Of a stretch of DNA of 64,000 nt, positions 11,006 to 22,819 are shown piece by piece. Source of the stretch: Amycolatopsis sp. 2-15 (GTDB lineage: Bacteria; Actinomycetota; Actinomycetes; Mycobacteriales; Pseudonocardiaceae); contig NZ_CP127294.1 in the NCBI RefSeq assembly GCF_030285625.1, positions 3,048,001 to 3,112,000 of the forward strand, written 5' to 3'. Each line of letters starts with the position of its first letter. The stretch's first letter is position 1. Below the pieces are notes generated by a model. That model was not told the origin of the DNA and searched no databases. It saw nothing but the letters and a program-made list of their open reading frames with translations. The translations under genes were made by a program, and so were the position numbers.

Positions 11006-12901
11006 GTGGACATCCCTGCCGTTCCCGCGAAGGTGGACCCGGACGCGCTCACCGCCGTCCTCGACGGCCGCTGGGCCGAGCTGCGCGCGGGGGTACGTGC
11101 GCAGATGTCGGCCGAGGAGTTCCGCGATCCCGTTGAGCTGGACATCGAGGCGCACCGTGCGCAGGTGCTCGACCAGCTGCGCGAGCTCGCCGCCACGGAC
11201 CGGCCCGCGCTCGGGTTCGACCGCGCGTACGGCGGGCAGAGCGACATCGGTGGGTCGGTGGTGTCGTTCGAGATGCTCGGCCTCGGTGACCTGTCGCTGA
11301 TGGTGAAGGCCGGCGTGCAGTGGGGGCTGTTCGGCGGCGCCGTCCAGCTGCTCGGCACTGAGCGGCACCACGAGAAGTACCTGCAGCGCATCATGGACCT
11401 CGACCTGCTCGGCTGCTTCGCGATGACCGAGCACGGCCACGGCTCCGACGTGCAGGACCTGCACACGACGGCGACGTACGACCCGGCGGCGCAGGAGTTC
11501 GTGGTGCACAGCCCGGATCCGGGCGCCACCAAGGAGTACATCGGCAACGCGGCGCGCGACGGCCACGCCGCCGTCGTCTTCGCGCAGCTCGTGGCCGGCG
11601 GCGATTCCCGCGGTGTGCACGCGTTTTTCGTGCCCATCCGCGACGGCTCCGGCAAGCCCATGCCCGGCGTCACGATCGAGGACTGCGGCCGCAAGGCCGG
11701 CCTCAACGGCGTCGACAACGGCCGCCTGGCCTTCGACCACGTCCGCGTTCCGCGCGAAGCGCTGCTGAACCGCTTCGGCGACGTCGCCGAGGACGGCACC
11801 TACTCCAGTCCCATCGAGAGCGACGGTCGCCGCTTCTTCACGATGCTCGGCACGCTCATCCGCGGCCGCGTGAGCGTCGGCGGCAGTGCCGGCAGCGCCA
11901 CGAAACGCGCGCTGACGCTGGCCATCCGCTACGGCGAGCAGCGCCGGCAGTTCAAGAGCCCCGACGGCGACGAGGTCGTGATCCTCGACTACCTCGGCCA
12001 CCAGCGCAAGCTCCTGCCTGCGCTCGCGAAGACGTACGCGCTGCACTTCGCGCAGGAAGAGCTCGTCGCGAAGCTGAACGACATCGCGCCCGACGCGCCC
12101 GAAGAGGAACAGCGCGAACTGGAATCCCGTGCGGCCGGTCTGAAAGCCGCCAACACCTGGCACGCCACCGCCACGATCCAGGCCGCCCGCGAAGCCTGCG
12201 GCGGCGCCGGTTACCTGTCGGAAAACCTGCTGGCCGGCCTCAAAGCCGACACCGACGTCTTCACCACCTTCGAGGGCGACAACACGGTGCTGCTCCAGCT
12301 CGTGGCCAAAGGCCTTCTCACGCAATACAAAGAGCACTTCGAAGACCTCAGTCCACTTGCGACCGCGCGCTTCGTCGCCGAACAACTCGTGGGCGCGGTA
12401 TTGGAACGCACCTCCGCCCGCAAGTTCGTGGAGCGCCTGACGGAATCCGACGACGCCGAGGTGCTCTTCGACCGCGAATGGCAGCTGCGCCTCTTCGAGG
12501 ACCGCGAGGAACACGTCCTCGACGGCGTCGCCAACCGCCTGCGCAAGGCCGCCGACGACCCGTTCGGCGTCTTCAACGCGGCGCAGGACCACGTGCTTTC
12601 CGCCGGCCGCGTGCATGTGGAAAGCCTTGTGCTGTCGGCGTTCGCCCGCGCCGTCGACGCGTGTGCCGATCCGGAGGCCGCGGCTTTGCTCTCGCGGGTG
12701 TGCGATCTCTACGCCCTGTCGGCCATCGAAGCGGACCGCGCATGGTTCCTCGAACACGGCCGCCTCACAGCTTCGCGGTCGAAGGCCGTGACCGCCGCGG
12801 TGAACGAGTTGTGCGCCGAGCTGCGGCCCCACGCCAGGACTCTGGTGGACGCCTTCGCGATCCCGGCGCAGTTCCTGGCCGCGCCTATGCTGCGGGACTG
12901 A
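11006..12901 (+). CDS. Acyl-CoA oxidase / ACOX-type acyl-CoA dehydrogenase
   Basis: 631 aa, the length of peroxisomal-type acyl-CoA oxidases and longer than ordinary dehydrogenases (about 380). FAD-dependent alpha,beta-dehydrogenation of acyl-CoA is expected. Visible marks are CFAMTEHGHGSDVQ (flavin/substrate loop), the GRKAGLNGVDNGRLAFDHV beta domain, and TTFEGDNTVL with the probable catalytic base Glu423. The C-terminal domain (about 460-631) is the extra helical region of oxidases. The start is GTG 11006 behind a clear GAGGAGGAG. It overlaps the convergent AraC gene by 17 bp at the 3' ends. Confidence 0.9.
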   Translation: MDIPAVPAKVDPDALTAVLDGRWAELRAGVRAQMSAEEFRDPVELDIEAHRAQVLDQLRELAATDRPALGFDRAYGGQSDIGGSVVSFEMLGLGDLSLMVKAGVQWGLFGGAVQLLGTERHHEKYLQRIMDLDLLGCFAMTEHGHGSDVQDLHTTATYDPAAQEFVVHSPDPGATKEYIGNAARDGHAAVVFAQLVAGGDSRGVHAFFVPIRDGSGKPMPGVTIEDCGRKAGLNGVDNGRLAFDHVRVPREALLNRFGDVAEDGTYSSPIESDGRRFFTMLGTLIRGRVSVGGSAGSATKRALTLAIRYGEQRRQFKSPDGDEVVILDYLGHQRKLLPALAKTYALHFAQEELVAKLNDIAPDAPEEEQRELESRAAGLKAANTWHATATIQAAREACGGAGYLSENLLAGLKADTDVFTTFEGDNTVLLQLVAKGLLTQYKEHFEDLSPLATARFVAEQLVGAVLERTSARKFVERLTESDDAEVLFDREWQLRLFEDREEHVLDGVANRLRKAADDPFGVFNAAQDHVLSAGRVHVESLVLSAFARAVDACADPEAAALLSRVCDLYALSAIEADRAWFLEHGRLTASRSKAVTAAVNELCAELRPHARTLVDAFAIPAQFLAAPMLRD

Positions 12902-13760
12902 GCCGGTACTGGCCCGGCGCGACGCCGAAATGTCGTTTGAAGGCATGAGAAAACGCGTATGGTGAGCCGTAGCCGACCTGCCGCGCGATGGCGGGCAGCC
13001 CGCGGTCGCCATCGCGCAGGAGGCGCGCGGCGGTGGTCATGCGCCACCACGCGAGGTAGGCCATCGGCGCGCGGCCGGTGAGGGCGGTGAAGCGGCGGGC
13101 GAGTGTCGCGCGTGACAGGCCGACCTCGGCGGCCAGGTCCTCGAGCCGCCACGCGCGCGCCGGGTCCGCGTGCAACGCCTGCAATGCCGAGGCGATTTCA
13201 GGGTCCTGCAACGCTTTCGGCCACCCGGCCTGCGGGTGGTCGGTGAACCACGCGCGCACGAGGTAGACGAGCAGCAGGTCCAGCAACCCGGCGACGGCGG
13301 CGTCGCGACCCGGCCGGCTGCCGTGTACCTCCCCGCCGAGCAGTGTGATGGCCGTGCGCAGTTCGGTGTGCTCGCCGACGCGGGCAGGCAGGTGCACGAC
13401 GTCGGGCAGGCCCTCGACGAGGAAGTGCGCGCGCGAGCGGTCGAAGCGGTACTTGCCGCAGAGCAGATCTGTGCCGCCGGCCGGATCGTCGACGGCGGTT
13501 TCGAACGGGACAGCGCACCGGCCGTCGGGCGTGGCCGACAGGACGTGCGTGGCACCGCGGGGCAGGAGCACGGCGTCGCCGGGGCTGAGCGGCACGGGTT
13601 CGCCTTCGGTGAGCAGCCAGCCCGTGCCCCGAAGGACCACGTGGAACCCGGCGCCGGCGTACGGCGCGAACCGGTAGCACCACTCGCCGCCGACGCGCAG
13701 CCGGTTGGACGACGGCTCGCCGGTGCGCATCACGGCGATCGCGTCACTGAGGACGTCCAT
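12885..13760 (-). CDS. AraC-family transcriptional regulator with cupin domain
   Basis: 291 aa. Residues 1-175 form a cupin-type sensing domain; residues about 195-288 carry two helix-turn-helix motifs of AraC type, the second ending YGSPYAFSHAFKRHFGVAPGQ. ATG 13760 is preferred because GGAG precedes it; ATG 13772 adds four residues. It is divergent from the lactonase-like gene at 13852, which is its most likely target. Confidence 0.9.
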   Translation of the reverse strand: MDVLSDAIAVMRTGEPSSNRLRVGGEWCYRFAPYAGAGFHVVLRGTGWLLTEGEPVPLSPGDAVLLPRGATHVLSATPDGRCAVPFETAVDDPAGGTDLLCGKYRFDRSRAHFLVEGLPDVVHLPARVGEHTELRTAITLLGGEVHGSRPGRDAAVAGLLDLLLVYLVRAWFTDHPQAGWPKALQDPEIASALQALHADPARAWRLEDLAAEVGLSRATLARRFTALTGRAPMAYLAWWRMTTAARLLRDGDRGLPAIARQVGYGSPYAFSHAFKRHFGVAPGQYRLSPAA

Positions 13761-13851
13761 GCTCTCCAGCATACGGACGTGAGACTTTCACGCATCAATA
13801 CGCGGGTTTCAAGCATTGGAACGCTCAGTGGTGAAGGTTAGCGTCGAAGGC

Positions 13852-14745
13852 ATGATTCAGCTCGGTGAAGTCGAAGTGACCAAGATCGTCGAGTGGTCGG
13901 GCGACATCGCGCCCGTCTCCGCCGTCCTGCCGGACACCCCGGCCGAACTCTGGCGGGACAACGAGGAGTGGCTCGCGCCGCGGCACTGGCACCCGGAGGC
14001 CGACGCGTATCACGCCGCCGTGCAGACGTGGGTGCTGCGCAGCGAAGGCAAGGTGATCCTCGTGGACACCGGGGTCGGCAACGGGCGCGCGCGCCCGCAG
14101 ATCCCGCTGTTCGACCACCTCGACACGGACTTCCTCAGCCGTCTCGCCGCCGCCGGGGTGCAACCGGAAGACGTCGACGTCGTGGTCAACACCCACATCC
14201 ACTACGACCACGTCGGCTGGAACACCCGCGCCGACGGCGACGGCTGGGTCCCGACCTTCCCGAACGCCACGTATCTCATCCCGCGCGCCGACCAGGAGTG
14301 GTTCGACCCGCGCAACGCGCACCGCCGCTCCGTCGACCCGCTTCGCTTGCAGGGCAGCCTGCTGGTCTACGCCGACAGCATCGCCCCGGTCCTCGACCGC
14401 GCCGTGCTCTGGGACGGCTCGTACCGCATCGACGGCAACCTGGTGCTGGAGCCCGCGCCCGGCCACACGCCCGGTTCTTCCTTGCTGCGCTTGACTTCCG
14501 GTTCGGATCGCGCGGTTTTCGTGGGCGATCTGCTGCACAGTCCCGTGCAGATCCTGGCGCCCGCACACAGCAGCTGTTTCTGCGAAGACCGCGCTCAGGC
14601 CGCGACCACGCGCACCCGGGTCTTGAACCGCGCCGCCGACTTGGGCGAACTGGTCCTCCCGGCCCACTTCGCGGACGACTCGGCCGTCGAAATCCGCCGC
14701 TCCGGGCCCGGCTTCTCCATCCACCACTGGCGCGACGCCACCTGA
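13852..14745 (+). CDS. Metallo-beta-lactamase-fold hydrolase (lactonase-like)
   Basis: 297 aa. The zinc motif is complete: His115-x-His117-x-Asp119-His120 (THIHYDH), followed by the GHTPGSS histidine and VFVGDLLH aspartate. Spacing and length resemble N-acyl-homoserine lactonases and related organophosphate or penicillin-degrading hydrolases. ATG 13852 follows GAAGG; GTG codons about seven codons upstream are in frame. The divergent AraC gene suggests inducible expression. The substrate is not determined. Confidence 0.85.
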   Translation: MIQLGEVEVTKIVEWSGDIAPVSAVLPDTPAELWRDNEEWLAPRHWHPEADAYHAAVQTWVLRSEGKVILVDTGVGNGRARPQIPLFDHLDTDFLSRLAAAGVQPEDVDVVVNTHIHYDHVGWNTRADGDGWVPTFPNATYLIPRADQEWFDPRNAHRRSVDPLRLQGSLLVYADSIAPVLDRAVLWDGSYRIDGNLVLEPAPGHTPGSSLLRLTSGSDRAVFVGDLLHSPVQILAPAHSSCFCEDRAQAATTRTRVLNRAADLGELVLPAHFADDSAVEIRRSGPGFSIHHWRDAT

Positions 14746-14847
14746 TCGGCCTCTCGCGGCGACCCCGGGCCGCTCGCTACCCTTCGACCAGGCGCCGGTT
14801 CTGCCGCTGCCTGGGGGAACTCATCCCCATCACTGGAGGTCCTGGCC

Positions 14848-14988
14848 TTGACAGCCACCCGGGGGACCAGCCACATCACCCTGCTCACCGCCGCCAGAGC
14901 CGGCTGGGCGACGACGTTTCGTTACGCGCTACTGGTTTTGGTCAGCCGGGGAACCGTGGGTGCGGCGGTGTTGCTGTTGCTGAGGTGA
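14848..14988 (+). CDS. Possible 46-residue hydrophobic peptide, TTG start
   Basis: TTG 14848 lies eight bases after a perfect GGAGG (14835-14839). The peptide is basic and hydrophobic, ending with YALLVLVSRGTVGAAVLLLL, consistent with a single membrane segment. It stops one base before the trhA-derived repeat. No homologue is recognised; the ribosome binding site is the main support. Confidence 0.4.
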   Translation: MTATRGTSHITLLTAARAGWATTFRYALLVLVSRGTVGAAVLLLLR

Positions 14989-15111
14989 GCTAGGCGTAGA
15001 GCACGAGCCAGATCGCGATGTAGTGCGACACCGCCGCCAACACCGTGCACGCGTGGAAAAACTCGTGGTACCCGAAGGTCTCCGGCCAGTGGTTCGGCCA
15101 CTTCACCGCGT
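14989..15111 (-). repeat. Detached copy of the trhA 3' end (direct repeat, left copy)
   Basis: Identical over 123 bp to 16004-16126, which is the last part of the intact trhA gene including its stop codon. Beyond 15111 a one-base deletion and then scattered changes mark decay of the copy (similarity fades near 15140). Confidence 0.93.
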
Positions 15112-15171
15112 GAACACCGCGCCCAGGGTGTAAACAGCAGTTTCGCGTGCCAGCGGCGATAAGCTACGGGA

Positions 15172-15977
15172 ATGATCGACGCCAGCGATTCGAGCATTGC
15201 CGGGTACCTGGTTCAGTACGGCGAGGCCGAAGCCGCGCACTGGGTCTTGACCTGCACGGAGGACGAGCTCCTCCGGATCGCTTCGGTGGGGCACTGGCTG
15301 GAATTGTGCGGTCCCAGTACTCCGTCGGGGGGTGGCATGATGCCGGCGAAAGCCTTGGCGCTGGCTCGGTCTACGTGCGCGAGGGCAAGCCGCGGGACCT
15401 CATTCGTGGTCGCCGAAAGCTGACGGGAAACGTGAGCGTGGTTCCCCCGGAGCATCGGGAACGACATCCCTCCTTCGCGGCTTGGTTGGCGCTCCCGAGG
15501 GATTACGGGGTCGGAGACGACGCTCGGGACTGCTGGGAGGAGCCTTCCGCGCAACTCGCTCGGCCGTCCGTGGAAGTCGCTGCCTTGCCGAGCTCCGAAC
15601 CCGCGGGCCTCGTCGTGTCCGACGCGATCATGCGGTGGTCGAACGGCTTCACCAAGTACAACCTCACTGAAGACCTGATCCGCAACGACGTCGGTTACCT
15701 GAGAACGGCGGGTCAGTTCCTGATCATCGAAAGAACCGCCGCACCCGACGTGCACTACATCCAGTCGATGCGGCGCCCGCAGGGTGATTATCAGATCGAG
15801 TACCGGGCTGGTGGCCCGCAGGAACACTTCCAGGCATACGCCAGAAATCGCCCGCAGGTCGTCGCCGCCCTGTGGGGCTGGTGCTCCCGCGACAAGACAT
15901 GGCGCGAGCGATTCGAGTGGACGAACATCGGTAGCATGTTCCTCGATCCAGGCCGGAGAGACCGGATCGAGGAGTGA
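15172..15977 (+). pseudogene. Unknown protein interrupted by a likely frameshift near 15370
   Basis: An 83-codon frame from ATG 15172 (15172-15423) reads well to about KALALARS, after which coding character moves to the frame that continues YVREGKPRD and runs to the stop at 15977. One missing base around 15369-15372 would give a single protein of about 268 aa. The C-terminal part (RWSNGFTKYNLTEDLI, then CSRDKTWRERFEWTNIGS) looks genuinely coding; a separate shorter gene from GTG 15432 is the alternative. No family recognised. Third-position G/C is lower than in neighbouring genes and the gene fills the islet between the two trhA-end copies, which suggests transfer. Confidence 0.5.
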
Positions 15978-16003
15978 GGGGATCAACCCCTCGAAGCACC
16001 CTG

Positions 16004-16126
16004 GCTAGGCGTAGAGCACGAGCCAGATCGCGATGTAGTGCGACACCGCCGCCAACACCGTGCACGCGTGGAAAAACTCGTGGTACCCGAAGGTCTCCGG
16101 CCAGTGGTTCGGCCACTTCACCGCGT
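16004..16126 (-). repeat. trhA 3'-end direct repeat (right copy, within the intact gene)
   Basis: The same 123 bp as 14989-15111, offset by exactly 1015 bases, forming the C-terminal codons and stop of trhA. Confidence 0.93.
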
Positions 16127-16688
16127 AGAACACCGCGCCCATCGTGTAGAACAGGCCGCCCACGCAGATCAGGACCAGGGCGGCGACGCCGGCGTGCCGG
16201 GCGAGCTCCGGCATGACGAAGACCGCGACCCAGCCGAGAGCGATGTAGATCGGCACGCCCAGCCAGCGGGGCGCGTGTGGCCACAGCATCTTCATCGCCA
16301 CACCGAGCAGCGCCCCGCCCCAGACGATGCCCAGGATGATGTAGCCCGTGGGCTTCGACATGGCCAGCAAGGTGAACGGGGTGTAGGTGCCGGCGATGAA
16401 CAGGAAAATCATGGAGTGGTCGGCGCGCTTCATCCACTTGTACGCGCGCGGGCTCCACAGGTGGCGGTGGTAGAGCGCGCTGACGCCGAAGACGCCGAGG
16501 ACGGTCAGGCCGTAGACGGACGTCGCGAGGGCGGCCAGGGGCGAGACGGTCGACGCGGCGAGGCTCACGAGGGCGGCGGTGCCCGCGACGGCGCCGAAGA
16601 AGGACCAGAAGTGGATGTGGCCGCGCAGGCGCGGGCGGGTGTCCACTTGCGCAGGCCCGGACGGTGGGGGTTCGGTCGTCACGCTCAC
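16005..16688 (-). CDS. trhA: TrhA / hemolysin III (PAQR) family membrane protein
   Basis: 227 aa with seven predicted transmembrane helices. PAQR/hemolysin III hallmarks are visible: SALYHRHLWSPRAYKWMKRADHS-type histidines and Asp in the first half and the C-terminal [16 protein letters not shown] histidines that bind zinc. Family members affect membrane fluidity or energetics; haemolysis is historical. GTG 16688 is preferred; a GTG at 16724 adds 12 residues. It is divergent from uppS, as Rv1085c/Rv1086 in M. tuberculosis. Confidence 0.9.
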   Translation of the reverse strand: MSVTTEPPPSGPAQVDTRPRLRGHIHFWSFFGAVAGTAALVSLAASTVSPLAALATSVYGLTVLGVFGVSALYHRHLWSPRAYKWMKRADHSMIFLFIAGTYTPFTLLAMSKPTGYIILGIVWGGALLGVAMKMLWPHAPRWLGVPIYIALGWVAVFVMPELARHAGVAALVLICVGGLFYTMGAVFYAVKWPNHWPETFGYHEFFHACTVLAAVSHYIAIWLVLYA

Positions 16689-16775
16689 CGCCCCCACGCT
16701 ACGGGAGCGTAGGTTTTTCGCCACCCCCCGTGGCGCGTCACACGTGTGACGCGGGGGTGCGTACGCTCAGCCGAC

Positions 16776-17552
16776 GTGAGCCTCCGGTCCTTCCTGTCCG
16801 ACGTCGTCTACAGCGTCTACGGCCGCCGCCTGATCCAGCAGGCGCGGGGCCGCCATCCGCGGCACATCGCGATCATGCTCGACGGAAACCGCAGGTGGGC
16901 GCGGGAAGCCGGGTTCACCGACGTGGCCGACGGGCACCGCGCGGGTGCCAAGAAGATCGCCGACTTCCTCAGCTGGTGCCGCGAGGCCGACGTCGAGGTC
17001 GTCACCATGTGGCTGCTCTCGACCGACAACCTCAACCGCGACCCCGACGAGCTCGAGCCGCTGCTCAAGATCATCACCGACGTCACCGACGAGCTCGCGG
17101 GTCCCGCCGTGCCGTGGCGGCTGCGGATCATGGGGGCGCTGGACCTGCTGCCGCTGGACGTCGCGAAGAAGCTCACCGCCGCCGCGGCCCGCACGGAGGA
17201 CCGGACGGGCATGGAGGTCAACATCGCCGTCGGGTATGGCGGGCGGCAGGAAATCGCCGACGCCGTGCGAAAGCTGCTGCTGCAGCACGCAGACGAGGGC
17301 ACCTCGATCCGCGAGCTGGCGAAAATCCTCGACGTGGACCACATCTCGGAACACCTGTACACCTCCGGCCAGCCGGATCCGGACCTTATTATCCGAACGT
17401 CAGGAGAGCAGCGGCTTTCCGGATTCCTGCTCTGGCAGTCGGCGCATTCGGAATTCTGGTTCACGGAGGCCTACTGGCCGGCATTCCGTCGCGTCGACTT
17501 CCTTCGCGCGCTTCGTGACTACGCCTGGCGTCACCGCCGCTTCGGGACCTGA
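16776..17552 (+). CDS. uppS: Short-chain cis-prenyl (Z-isoprenyl) diphosphate synthase
   Basis: 258 aa. The catalytic loop IAIMLDGNRRWARE contains Asp36; the RTSGEQRLSGFLLWQS and EFWFTEAYWPAF signatures bind isopentenyl diphosphate. Position beside trhA points to the Rv1086-type enzyme that makes Z,E-farnesyl diphosphate as primer for polyprenyl phosphate synthesis, rather than the long-chain synthase; chain length cannot be read from sequence with certainty. GTG 16776 gives the family N-terminus (SLRSFLSDVVYSVYG). Confidence 0.93.
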   Translation: MSLRSFLSDVVYSVYGRRLIQQARGRHPRHIAIMLDGNRRWAREAGFTDVADGHRAGAKKIADFLSWCREADVEVVTMWLLSTDNLNRDPDELEPLLKIITDVTDELAGPAVPWRLRIMGALDLLPLDVAKKLTAAAARTEDRTGMEVNIAVGYGGRQEIADAVRKLLLQHADEGTSIRELAKILDVDHISEHLYTSGQPDPDLIIRTSGEQRLSGFLLWQSAHSEFWFTEAYWPAFRRVDFLRALRDYAWRHRRFGT

Positions 17553-17576
17553 GGGCCCGAGCCCGGCTGGAGAACG

Positions 17577-17616
17577 CGGAAAGGCCCCCGGAGTCGGAAC
17601 TCCGGGGGCCTTTCCG
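17577..17616. terminator. Bidirectional hairpin terminator
   Basis: Perfect 18-bp stem with a 4-base loop (arms cggaaaggcccccggagt and its complement) between convergent uppS and the small secreted protein gene. Confidence 0.85.
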
Positions 17617-17632
17617 TAGCCGAGGTCGGCTA

Positions 17633-17878
17633 TCAGCCGTGGTGCTCCAGCGAGTGGAGGACCAGCGCCGGGGTGGTGGCGATGCCCGTGTAGGCACCGG
17701 CGACCAGCGAGGCGGCGCCGAAGCCCAGGGCCCCGCCACCCTCGATGAAGGTCGCGTAGGCGTCGCCGAACGTCGGGTCCGGGGTGTAGCCGTGGTCTGC
17801 CGGCGAGGCGAACGCCGTGCCGCCGATCAGCATTAGGCCCGCAGCGGCACCGGCGATGACTCCAGCCTTCTTCAGCAC
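17633..17878 (-). CDS. Small secreted protein
   Basis: 81 aa from GTG 17878, which has GGAG eight bases upstream. Lys-Lys, a hydrophobic core (AGVIAGAAAGLMLIGG) and a TAFA-S signal peptidase I site near residue 24 give a mature peptide of about 57 residues, Gly/Ala-rich with no cysteine. It is reminiscent in size and composition of small actinobacterial surface proteins but lacks a chaplin signature. Transcribed from the A/T-richer 17.9-18.2 kb region. Confidence 0.7.
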   Translation of the reverse strand: MLKKAGVIAGAAAGLMLIGGTAFASPADHGYTPDPTFGDAYATFIEGGGALGFGAASLVAGAYTGIATTPALVLHSLEHHG

Positions 17879-17920
17879 TTCGCACACTCCTACAGTAGAG
17901 ATACCTGGGATCCGGGGCAC

Positions 17921-18223
17921 CGAAGTTTCCGGTGGTGTGTCCCGCAGTGAGAAAATTACCCTCGTCGCGGCCGAAATGAATGCTGGGTACGCCTATTGTG
18001 TGAGGCCGAAAACGCCTTGTTCACCCGGTCCGGTTCTGTCTTCAGGGCGCGAAATGCATTCCGGTCCACCTCGTGGTACAAGCCTTTGCACTGATCTTTC
18101 GAACGCGTTCGGTGATCTTTTTTCCATGATCATGCCACCGCGTGATCACCCGAATGCCCGTCTGGTGACGCAGTGTGACAGTGACCGGGCGTCGATGTCG
18201 GAGGACCTACGGTGAGGTGACGA
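17921..18223. promoter_or_regulatory. A/T-richer divergent intergenic region
   Basis: No gene is supported here. The stretch is visibly richer in A and T than its surroundings, has a T-run near 18117-18123 and palindromic tgatca-type elements near 18125 and 18141, and must hold the promoter of the small secreted protein gene. Confidence 0.4.
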
Positions 18224-18412
18224 ATGAGCGAATCACCTGTGTGGCTGCCTGCACGAACCGCGATCCGTCGGTACCTTCCGGAAGTGAGGGCACGCGTTCC
18301 GTGCGGGTCCTCGCGGGAGGCCCTGGTCGTGGCGTTGATCGAGGGGGCGGCACAGCCGCCCACACGATGCACGAGGGGGCCGGCACCCGGCCCTCGTGGC
18401 CGCGCGCGCTGA
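18224..18412 (+). CDS. Possible 62-residue ORF upstream of phoH2
   Basis: ATG 18224 has GAGGTGA five bases upstream, a good ribosome binding site. The product starts [20 protein letters not shown] and has an Arg/Pro-rich end; no family is recognised. Mycobacterial phoH2 genes have a small antitoxin gene (phoAT) just upstream, which is why this frame is listed. Its 3' part overlaps a G/C hairpin (18371-18397), and the codon pattern is not decisive. Confidence 0.3.
   Translation: MSESPVWLPARTAIRRYLPEVRARVPCGSSREALVVALIEGAAQPPTRCTRGPAPGPRGRAR
18371..18397 (+). promoter_or_regulatory. Hairpin in the phoH2 leader
   Basis: acgagg(gg)gccgg pairs with ccggccctcgt across a 3-base loop, with a two-base bulge; a short tgacgt/acgtca palindrome follows at about 18411-18427. 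Could be an attenuator or processing site 110 bases before the phoH2 start. Confidence 0.35.
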
Positions 18413-18509
18413 CGTAGCCAACGTCAGGGAGTGCGGACCCAGCCAGGGAGGTGCCCGGCCCAGCGAGTGCGGGCGTGGGGTGCAACACGCCCTCGAGGGA
18501 GATGCCGTC

Positions 18510-19901
18510 GTGACTGCGCAGCGTTCACCCCGCAAGGCCTCTGGCCGTTCTTCGACCGGTGCCTCTGGCCCGGAGAAAGCCTCGATCTCGCCCGAATCCG
18601 GGCAGTCCACGTACGTGCTCGACACGTCTGTGCTGCTCTCCGACCCCTGGGCGGTGACGCGGTTCGCCGAACACGCGGTCGTGCTGCCCCTGGTCGTCAT
18701 CAGTGAACTGGAGGCGAAGCGCCACCACCCCGAGCTCGGCTGGTTCGCCCGCGAGTCGCTCAGGTTGCTCGACGACTTGCGCCTCAAGCACGGCCGGCTC
18801 GACGCGCCGATCCCGATCGGCGAAGAGGGCGGCACCCTGCAGGTGGAGCTCAACCACACCGATCCGTCGGTGCTGCCCGTTGGCTTCCGGACCGACTCCA
18901 ACGACCACCGCATCCTCGCGTGCGCGCTCAACCTCGCGGTGGAACGGCCGTCGGTCACGCTGGTGACGAAGGACATCCCGCTGCGAGTCAAGGCGGGGGC
19001 CGTGGGTCTGGCCGCCGACGAGTACCGCGCGGGCGAGGTCACGCCGTCGGGCTGGACGGGCATGGCCGACGTGGACGCCCCTCAGGAGCTGATCGACAGC
19101 CTCTTCTCGGGTGGCAGCGTCGACCCGGTCGAATACAGCCTGCCCGACGTGGGTGAGCTTCCGTGCCACACCGGTCTGCGGCTGCTCGCGGGCAGCTCCA
19201 GCGCCCTGGGCCGCGTCACGGCGGACAAACGCGTGCGGCTGGTACGCGGCGACCGCGAGGCGTTCGGCCTGCACGGCCGCTCCGCCGAGCAGCGCGTGGC
19301 ACTCGACCTGCTGCTCGACTCGGACGTCGGCATCGTCTCCCTCGGCGGACGCGCCGGCACCGGTAAGTCGGCGCTCGCACTGTGCGCCGGCCTCGAGTCG
19401 GTGATGGAACGCCGCCAGCACCGCAAGGTCGTGGTGTTCCGCCCGGTCTACGCCGTCGGCGGCCAGGACCTCGGCTACCTGCCCGGGTCCGAGAGCGAGA
19501 AGATGCAGCCCTGGGCGCAGGCCGTGTTCGACACCCTCGGCGCGCTGGTCAGCCAGGACGTGCTCGACGAGGTCTTCGACCGCGGCATGCTCGAGGTGCT
19601 TCCGCTGACGCACATCCGCGGCCGCTCGCTGCACGACTCCTTCGTGATCGTCGACGAGGCGCAGTCCCTGGAACGCAACGTGCTCCTCACGGTGCTCTCC
19701 CGCCTCGGCACCGCGTCGCGCGTGGTCCTCACGCACGACGTCGCCCAGCGCGACAACCTCCGCGTCGGCCGCCACGACGGCGTCTCGGCGGTGATCGAGA
19801 AGCTGAAGGGGCACCCGCTGTTCGCGCACGTCACGCTGACGCGCTCGGAGCGGTCGCCGATCGCGGCTCTTGTCACGGAGATGCTGGAGGACCACGGCTG
19901 A
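18510..19901 (+). CDS. phoH2: PhoH2: PIN-domain RNase fused to PhoH ATPase
   Basis: 463 aa. The N-terminal PIN domain starts at [12 protein letters not shown] (Asp38 a likely metal ligand) and continues to about residue 175. The PhoH-type P-loop ATPase follows, with Walker A GRAGTGKS around residues 279-287 and Walker B VIVDEAQ. PhoH2 proteins are described in mycobacteria as sequence-specific RNA helicase/RNases. GTG 18510 is chosen with GAGGGAG eight bases upstream; an in-frame ATG at 18396 would add 38 low-complexity residues. Synteny matches Rv1095. Confidence 0.93.
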   Translation: MTAQRSPRKASGRSSTGASGPEKASISPESGQSTYVLDTSVLLSDPWAVTRFAEHAVVLPLVVISELEAKRHHPELGWFARESLRLLDDLRLKHGRLDAPIPIGEEGGTLQVELNHTDPSVLPVGFRTDSNDHRILACALNLAVERPSVTLVTKDIPLRVKAGAVGLAADEYRAGEVTPSGWTGMADVDAPQELIDSLFSGGSVDPVEYSLPDVGELPCHTGLRLLAGSSSALGRVTADKRVRLVRGDREAFGLHGRSAEQRVALDLLLDSDVGIVSLGGRAGTGKSALALCAGLESVMERRQHRKVVVFRPVYAVGGQDLGYLPGSESEKMQPWAQAVFDTLGALVSQDVLDEVFDRGMLEVLPLTHIRGRSLHDSFVIVDEAQSLERNVLLTVLSRLGTASRVVLTHDVAQRDNLRVGRHDGVSAVIEKLKGHPLFAHVTLTRSERSPIAALVTEMLEDHG

Positions 19902-19910
19902 TCCGCTCAC

Positions 19911-19951
19911 GAAGAAGGGCTCCCGGGCGAGGTGCTCGGGAGCCCTTCTTC
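19911..19951. terminator. Bidirectional hairpin terminator
   Basis: 15-bp perfect stem (gaagaagggctcccg / cgggagcccttcttc) with an 11-base loop between convergent phoH2 and guaB1. Confidence 0.8.
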
Positions 19952-19959
19952 ACGAAGTC

Positions 19960-22747
<2,788 letters not shown>

Positions 22748-22819
22748 GGCCGCCAGCGTCGTCGCGGAGCTCGGCGGTCACCAGGCCGTAACAGGGCCAC
22801 CCGCGGTTAACCTGGCAAC

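Noticed and set aside
10970..13012. 680-codon minus-strand frame
   Set aside because: Lies antisense to the well-supported acyl-CoA oxidase gene and has no family motif.
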